Positions 58,801 to 64,000 of a stretch of 64,000 nucleotides of DNA are shown in pieces (position 1 is the stretch's first letter; the number at the start of each line of letters is the position of its first letter). A model generated the notes under the pieces. It was given only the letters and a program-made list of their open reading frames with translations, was not told the origin of the DNA and made no database searches. Origin of the DNA: Omphalotus guepiniiformis (Eukaryota; Basidiomycota; Agaricomycetes; Agaricales; Omphalotaceae). The stretch lies in NCBI GenBank assembly GCA_028554645.1, contig JAQOOI010000080.1:682001-746000 (forward strand), written 5' to 3'. Position numbers and translations under genes: made by a program.

Positions 58801-59693
58801 TTGCTGTTGATGCTGTTGATGCTGCTGCTGCTGTATTTGAGGCAGATATTGCTGAATATAAGAGGAAGAAATTGTGAGGCCTGGATGATATAAAGCTGGC
58901 AGGGAATATGGATACTGAGGATTAGCGGGAGGAGGAGAATGTTGCTGCTGTTGGGGCGGAGGCGACGATTGAGAAGATGAGAGAGAGGCTTGCGTTGAGT
59001 AAGGGTGTTGAGGTTGCGAAGCCTGTTGCTGTGGTATTTGAGGGGTGGTATTTAACGCACCATCCATTGAGGTGAGAATGGGACTTGAAAAGGTTACCGT
59101 AAGCGAAACCATCACGCTAGAGTGTCGTTGATACTCACTCGATCATCATAGGAGAGCTCTGGGGAGAATGCTGTTGAGGCTGTGGCTGCGATTGGGTGTG
59201 ATTCTGCTGTACAGACTGTGATTCGGAGCCAGGGGAGATCGAAGAACTCGACGTCGCGCCATTCAAAGTGGAGTACGAGGAAAGCGGCACAGCAGAAGTC
59301 GATGACTGGGATGACCACGATGACCCGTACGGTATCGAGTTGTACGGCGCCTGAACATAGTAGCTGCCTGACTGAGAATGCAGAGGTGCGAAAAAGGAAG
59401 ATGGCGGTGAATTGGATGAGGAAGATGGTGCTGTAACAGGACGTAGGTGGGGTGAGACAAAAACACGACGAGAAAGCAAGACTTGGCTCACCTCCTAGCT
59501 CGGTGAATATATCACTCATTTCGGCCAAGGTAGCAGGAGACGAAGGAGACGAATGGGCAGCAGTAGGCTGAGCAGGAGTAAGAGAACGATCCTTTGCCCA
59601 GTCATCGAGAGAAGGTCGCGACTGCGCTGTCTCCGGCAACAGCTGCGGCTGCTGGTGCTGCAACCATGTCGAATAGAAACTGGATTGGTCCAT
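55897..59693 (-). CDS. PPP1R10: PNUTS/PPP1R10-type PP1 regulatory subunit (TFIIS N-domain, RVxF, CCCH finger)
   Basis: About nine exons, start MDQSSFYSTWLQHQQPQLLP at 59693, roughly 1,000 aa. A Gln/Ser/Pro-rich N-terminal third is followed by a TFIIS N-terminal-type helical domain: LTKIRDGAGNHYFRAWGENL, DITREWLKQAYTASGGSPL, IIDRLPLTVESLKTSKLGKL, VKLVKEPPTP. About two thirds along, after Lys/Ser/Pro-rich sequence, lies the PP1-docking RVxF-like KKSVTWAPDSSL (TVTW in animals). A segment with IDWSEPL and VIEIPADIDYRPRGEE follows. The C-terminus has a Gly/Arg-rich stretch and a CCCH finger CSFFQSGRCKYGDQC-DFAH, split by a GC-AG intron (55946-56008). This order matches PNUTS (fission yeast Ppn1), which targets PP1 to chromatin and the Pol II CTD/Spt5 in 3'-end formation. 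Confidence 0.83.
55946..56008 (-). other. In-frame GC-AG intron through the CCCH zinc finger of PNUTS
   Basis: The exon ends ...GGAAG and the intron starts GCGAGC, ending in TTACAG. It is 63 nt and has no stop in frame, so retention would insert 21 residues between the first and second zinc ligands. Splicing gives C-x7-C-x5-C-x3-H. Confidence 0.72.
57918..57935. repeat. (GT)9 microsatellite in a 304-nt PNUTS intron
   Basis: Perfect GT repeat (AC on the coding strand) within the intron at 57818-58121, which is about five times longer than its neighbours. Confidence 0.85.
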
Positions 59694-60096
59694 GCCTCTC
59701 TTCCTGTAAAAATTCTTTTTATCTCTCTGGATGAACAGGGGACAAAATTTCTTTTTTTCTCGTTCAAAATTCGGAATTTTGGAAATCTTTGGAGTCTCAA
59801 GCAAGGCAACTACAACGAACGAAACGAACGAGAGATTCTAAGGGAAAAGATAAAGGCGGCGACTACCTGGAAACACTGAACCTCTGGACAAGGACAGTTC
59901 AGTTTGCCCCCGCCTCTTTGACAAGTCGTCGCTGGGTATTGTGTTTGCTCGTCAGCTCTCCTCAGTCCACCCATTATCCCATATTTGGAGCTCCGCTTCA
60001 ATTACACTTTCCCACGATTTCAGCTCTGTTGAACCCCGGTTGAACCGTTGTTCAAAACTGAAACATCTTTTCTTCATTCCTTACTATCATCTCAAA
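59694..60096. promoter_or_regulatory. Divergent promoter of PNUTS and the HMG-box gene
   Basis: 403 bp. The plus-strand side is CT-rich in the last 60 bp before the HMG start. No CACGTG or clear TATA box. Confidence 0.4.
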
Positions 60097-61118
60097 ATGT
60101 CTAATAGTAATAGTGATTACTTTCGTGCAAAGGTTTCTTATCTATCTAATCTTTTCTCATCTCTTGTACTAACTATACGCGTCTAGTATGAGGACAGTCT
60201 CTTAGCACTTGCTAAATGCATGCAACACTGCGCTGAAATGGCAGAGGCTCTCGCGCACGCCAACGCGATGGACGCGCAAACCCTTCCCAACGGCAAGAGC
60301 AAGGGAAAGGGCAAAGCCCCTCCTCCTTCCCTCGAAGATGGCACCGGCAAGCGTAAACGTCCCAAGAAGGATCCTAACGCGCCTAAACGCCCTGCTTCAT
60401 CGTTCATCATCTTTCAAAACGAAGTACGCGGCGGCGTCAAGGCAGCACATCCCACCCTCAGCGTCGGCGATCTTCGCACACTCATCGCCAACCAATGGGC
60501 CGGACTTCCTGAAGAGCAGAAAAGTGTTCGTGACTACCTTCATTCTTACGCGTCTCTTGACCATCCATCGCCTTTAGCACTATAAACGCCTTGCAGAGGA
60601 AGCTAAAGAAAATTACACTCACGAAAAAGCTGCATACATAGCTCGCTCACCGGAGGAAGTCGCTGCTGCCAATGCTACTCCTGCTCCCGCTGTACGTATC
60701 TTGAAAAGTATATCTATCGGACACTCACTCATTTTTGAATGTTCAGAAGAAATCGCGCAAAGTCAAATCAGCTGCTGAGGTCGACTCAGAGCCCGAACGA
60801 CCCGCTCTAGCGGTCAAAAAGCCTGCGGTGAAAGCTAAGCCTGCCCTAGCCCCAGTGCCCGCCAAGGCTGCAACTCCTTCCTCCTCAATCACCGACTCAG
60901 AGGAGGATTCTGACGAGGAGGAGGAGGATGAGAAGCCAAAGCCGAAGCAAGCGGTGAAAGGTAGTGCACAACAAGACGAGGACGATGATGACGAAGAGGA
61001 AGATGATGATGAGGAAGCAGACAGCGACGAGGAAGAGGAAGAGGAAGAGCCTCCAGTACCCGCCAAAAAGCAGAAGACGAAGCACGAAAAACCGGAGAGC
61101 AAGAAGACACGCAAGTAA
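60097..61118 (+). CDS. HMG-box chromatin protein with acidic tail
   Basis: Four exons. Exon 1 is MSNSNSDYFRAK. A single HMG box lies in the middle: KKDPNAPKRPASSFIIFQNE, then VGDLRTLIANQWAGLPEEQK, then (after an intron with donor following AGT) HYKRLAEEAKENYTHEKAAY. Upstream is a basic KSKGKGK segment; downstream are basic AT-hook-like residues (KKSRKVKSAAEV). A long Asp/Glu-rich tail is followed by a final basic cluster (KKQKTKHEKPESKKTRK). The layout resembles HMGB-type architectural proteins, which bend DNA in chromatin. The antisense of the tail gives long Ser-rich frames that are not genes. Confidence 0.9.
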
Positions 61119-62540
61119 AGTTGTTCATTCGGCTGTCTATTGTGCTATTTGCTCGGCCATGGGGAGATGCCTCATTCAAAAAGAAAAACGTTCAGCAGAA
61201 TTTGCTAATCGTAGTCGTCGTCCTCTGAACATATCTCCGTTATTCCATCTTCTGTTCTACAAAACGCGACACCTCCTTCCGTTCACACCCTTTTTTCCCC
61301 TTGGATTCCGTGCCGCTCCTTCACCTCATCTCATTGCCCCTTCCTCTCCGTGTCTATAGTCTACATCTTGGGGGTCTAATCTTGCTTTCGTCTTAAAATG
61401 TGCCCTTGTGGACTCTGCTTGTCAATGCCTGTCTTGCCTTGCCTACGACCTACTACAAACCTCATTGTCGTTTTTTTATGGCAACGATCTCCCACCGACC
61501 CATCCCACGTACATACGATCCATACGTACCATTTCTCACAGATGTGTATGTAATTTTTATTTATCTGATTCTGTGTAACCTCACTTGGAACATTTATTGT
61601 CAATAGATAGGTTCTTCGGTCAATGTTAATATGATCAGTGGGTTAGTTTCGGTTGTAATAGCGTACATACTGTTTTTTTTTTCTGCCGCATGTTTGATGT
61701 TCAATGCTTTCTTCATTCAGTATGCGTGTACTACCTTGCTTCTTAGTAGATGTTCGTGATGTCCGTGTCAGTATGAGGTTGCGATTTCAATTCTGCGATG
61801 ATCTGTGGCAATGCATAGAAACAGGAGGAGTAACGATGTAACAAAGTGTATACTGTTTTCAATGTTCGACGTTCGCCGACATATCTCGTCCCATACAAAA
61901 CCCACGACGTGGACAGTATCAATAGGTTCTGCATATGCACAAGCAGTCCAACCACCTATAAGAGAGGCTAGATCCCACGCGCCAAGAAAAAACTGAGGAA
62001 GAAAGAGATATTGTATATTGTATGTATGTAAGTATGTATGGAAACAAAAGAGAAAAGTACTGTAATCTGTATCATATGTATTGCATTGCATTTCATAAAT
62101 CAAATATTGATTGAGTCATTGCACAGAAATTAGAACCAGGAATGAATCAGGGAACTGAGGGGAAATCAGATGCAGAAAAGACGTGAACTTGTACTTTGAT
62201 GATGACAATGATGATGATTGTGTGAATGTTTCAACGGTGACGGTGAGAGCGGGTATACATTCCAGTACTTGAAGACCGAGGATAAGATGAAGATGAGGAT
62301 GAGGATGAGAGAAGGGATGCGCGGGAAAAGAAAATCTATGGGGGGGAACCGAGAGGAAAACAGAAAGGGAGAGGTAGCCAGCCACAGAGCAGAGATTAAA
62401 GAGAATGCCAAAGAGTGAAGAAAGCGCCTAACACGCCTCCTCCTCCTCCTCCTGCATAACCCGGGATACTTTTTATTTTATTTGACGCCAAAATAAGACG
62501 ACTGAGCGGGAGCGGGAGTAAACCAGCCCTTTGATTAAAA
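61119..62540. other. 1.4-kb convergent intergenic region
   Basis: Holds the 3' flanks of the HMG gene and the Pho80-like cyclin. T-rich runs near 61670-61685. A (CCT)6 repeat (62436-62453) lies just past the cyclin stop. Short frames only; no gene recognised. Confidence 0.55.
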
Positions 62541-64000
62541 TCAAGGACTAGCCATACTATGATCCTCTTCCTCTCGCTTGCTTCTCCCATTAATCTTCGA
62601 CACCCCAGGCTCATGTAACGGCTTCCTCTCAGGAGTCTTCTCTCCCTCCCTAACACCCTCAGCCCTTCCAGCCCTCTCAGGCGTCTTCCCCCCTTCATCA
62701 TCATCCTCAAATCCCACAATACCCATCACATGATCGTCCCTATCATCCCGCTCATCATCCCCCTCCCCACCTTCACTCGCCGAACTACATATACTCTGCG
62801 CATCCGACGCACGCGAGCTTTTAGAAGACGAAGACGAGCTACCAGTACTCGACCTTGGAGGTTTAATCGTAGGCTCGTCATCCGTCGTCCATCCACCGTC
62901 AGTCTCCGTCTCAGCTTCCGTCTCAGTTTCCGTCTCCCCACCATCACCCGCATCTGACTCTGAGTCCTCAGACCCAACAGGAACTATTGACCTCGACATA
63001 GGAACCGCGTGTTCAATTCCATTCAACGCCCCATTCAAAGCATGATGAGGTTGATGCGCAGCGGGATTGATAACCCTCGCCAGCGGATGACCAGGCTCAT
63101 ATCCCCTCTGTGCATACTGCCTCGTCATAGGCATCGCCACCCCCTGCATTATAGTCTGACCCATATGCCCCGGATCAACCACAGACTCCGACTGCATAGG
63201 TGTGGCGTAATTATGTTGATGCGGGTACGACGCATATGCATGATTAGATTGAGAGTTCGTTGACTCGCCTGCTATTTGTCCACCGTACGCATCAAATGCA
63301 CCCATGCTCCGCATAGGAGCAGTCACATCGTTTGCATTCGGGCGTGGAGTCGGAATAGATAGTGTTGGACCAGCATTTCTAGGGTTTGAGAAAGACGAGG
63401 GATTTGATGATAGTGTTGGAGAAGCGATAAACGATGATAAGGAGTCCGAAGAAGATTTCGACGAGAACAATATCAGTTGCTCCGCGTACGCTTGCATCTC
63501 TTGCCGAGGTATGACGAGTCTGAAGTCATTTAGGAGAAGGAATTGGAGCTCGAGCTGATTGAGCTCAGCTTGCGGTAAACCTCCAACCTGCAAACAAGAA
63601 AGAGAGATACCACAAAATGAGTAAAGTGAGATGACGATAAGACTAAACTGACCTTGGCATATCTCGAGTTCGTATAGAAGACGTCACTGAAGAACTTGCT
63701 CGCCACTGTTACTCCAGCAATCACGAGTCGATGGATGTTGTATGAATCAATGACAAAACTGCGGCCGGTCGATTCGGCACTAAGTTTACTCATGCGATCG
63801 AAATACACAAGTAACGAGAGGAAAACCTCGTTGGTCGTAGGGCAATACTTGAGGATACGCAAGAGATACGATTCAAGTGAAATTGTTGGAATGTTCCGAG
63901 CATGGAAAGTGAGAGTGGATGAAGGGGTGGATAAGGCGGAACGAGATGCGGTGGTAAGGGTGTACCAAATAGGCGTATGGTGCTCTGGTGAGACGGGTGA
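62541..64000 (-). CDS. Pho80-like cyclin (PREG1/Pcl6-7 type), 5' end outside the window
   Basis: Partial gene whose start lies beyond position 64000. The visible part begins in HTPIWYTLTTASRSAL and carries the Pho80-type cyclin box: FHARNIPTISLESYLLRILK, YCPTTNEVFLSLLVYFDRMS, STGRSFVIDSYNIHRLVIAG, VTVASKFFSDVFYTNSRYAK. After an intron (63594-63650 region) it continues with VGGLPQAELNQLELQFLLLN and DFRLVIPRQEMQAYAEQL. The long tail is Ser/Thr/Asp-rich and disordered and ends with EEEDHSMASP. Such cyclins pair with the Pho85 CDK in phosphate and nutrient signalling. A second Pho85-type cyclin (Pcl1/2-like) lies at 12.4-13.9 kb. Confidence 0.88.

Noticed and set aside
60743..61114. Minus-strand Ser-rich frame
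   Set aside because: Antisense of the Asp/Glu-rich tail of the HMG-box gene.

Overview
The window is nuclear DNA of a filamentous basidiomycete, most likely a mushroom-forming agaricomycete. The evidence is dense genes on both strands, many short (about 50-60 nt) GT-AG introns with CTNAY-like branch sites, short divergent promoters, and protein families typical of that group (Rds1-like ferritin-fold protein, Pil1 BAR protein with a long disordered tail, E(z)-type SET protein, PNUTS-like PP1 regulator, Pho85-type cyclins). There is no CRISPR array, operon, intact transposon or recognisable tRNA/rRNA gene. About 24 protein-coding genes can be supported, plus two small candidate genes. Spliced genes are given as start-codon-to-stop spans, with splice joins read by eye.

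Layout: (0-5 kb) S10 serine carboxypeptidase and a secreted Rds1/ferritin-like protein. (5-10 kb) ELL-associated factor EAF, ribosome-biogenesis protein KRR1, and cap-binding subunit NCBP3 divergent from KRR1. (10-15.5 kb) an unrecognised protein, a Pcl1/2-like cyclin and a divergent UAA-type nucleotide-sugar transporter. (15.7-23 kb, all minus) cap-binding subunit NCBP1/CBP80, a cytochrome b5-acyl-CoA dehydrogenase fusion ending in a PTS1-like ARL, and a small cysteine-rich, probably GPI-anchored protein. (23-25.4 kb) a gene-poor gap. (25.4-34 kb) an FLX1-like mitochondrial carrier, an EZH2-type H3K27 methyltransferase with a small overlapping reading frame at its 3' end, mitochondrial IF3, and a large mitochondrial PPR-like protein. 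(34-44 kb) MFS sugar transporter, Pil1-domain eisosome protein, RAD16-type SNF2/RING protein. (44-49 kb) two adjacent WW-domain genes that share an identical 12-nt micro-exon. (49-64 kb) IMP3, an LDB-type LIM-binding protein, PNUTS/PPP1R10, an HMG-box protein and a Pho80-like cyclin cut by the right edge.

Functionally the window is rich in RNA polymerase II and RNA-processing genes: EAF, NCBP3, NCBP1 and PNUTS, the SSU-processome proteins KRR1 and IMP3, and chromatin/DNA factors EZH2, RAD16, LDB and HMG. These are dispersed housekeeping genes rather than one operon-like system. The points most worth following are the small gene overlapping the end of EZH2, the WW pair with a shared micro-exon and a degenerate WW in one copy, the in-frame GC-AG intron through the PNUTS zinc finger, and the linkage of both NCBP1 and NCBP3.
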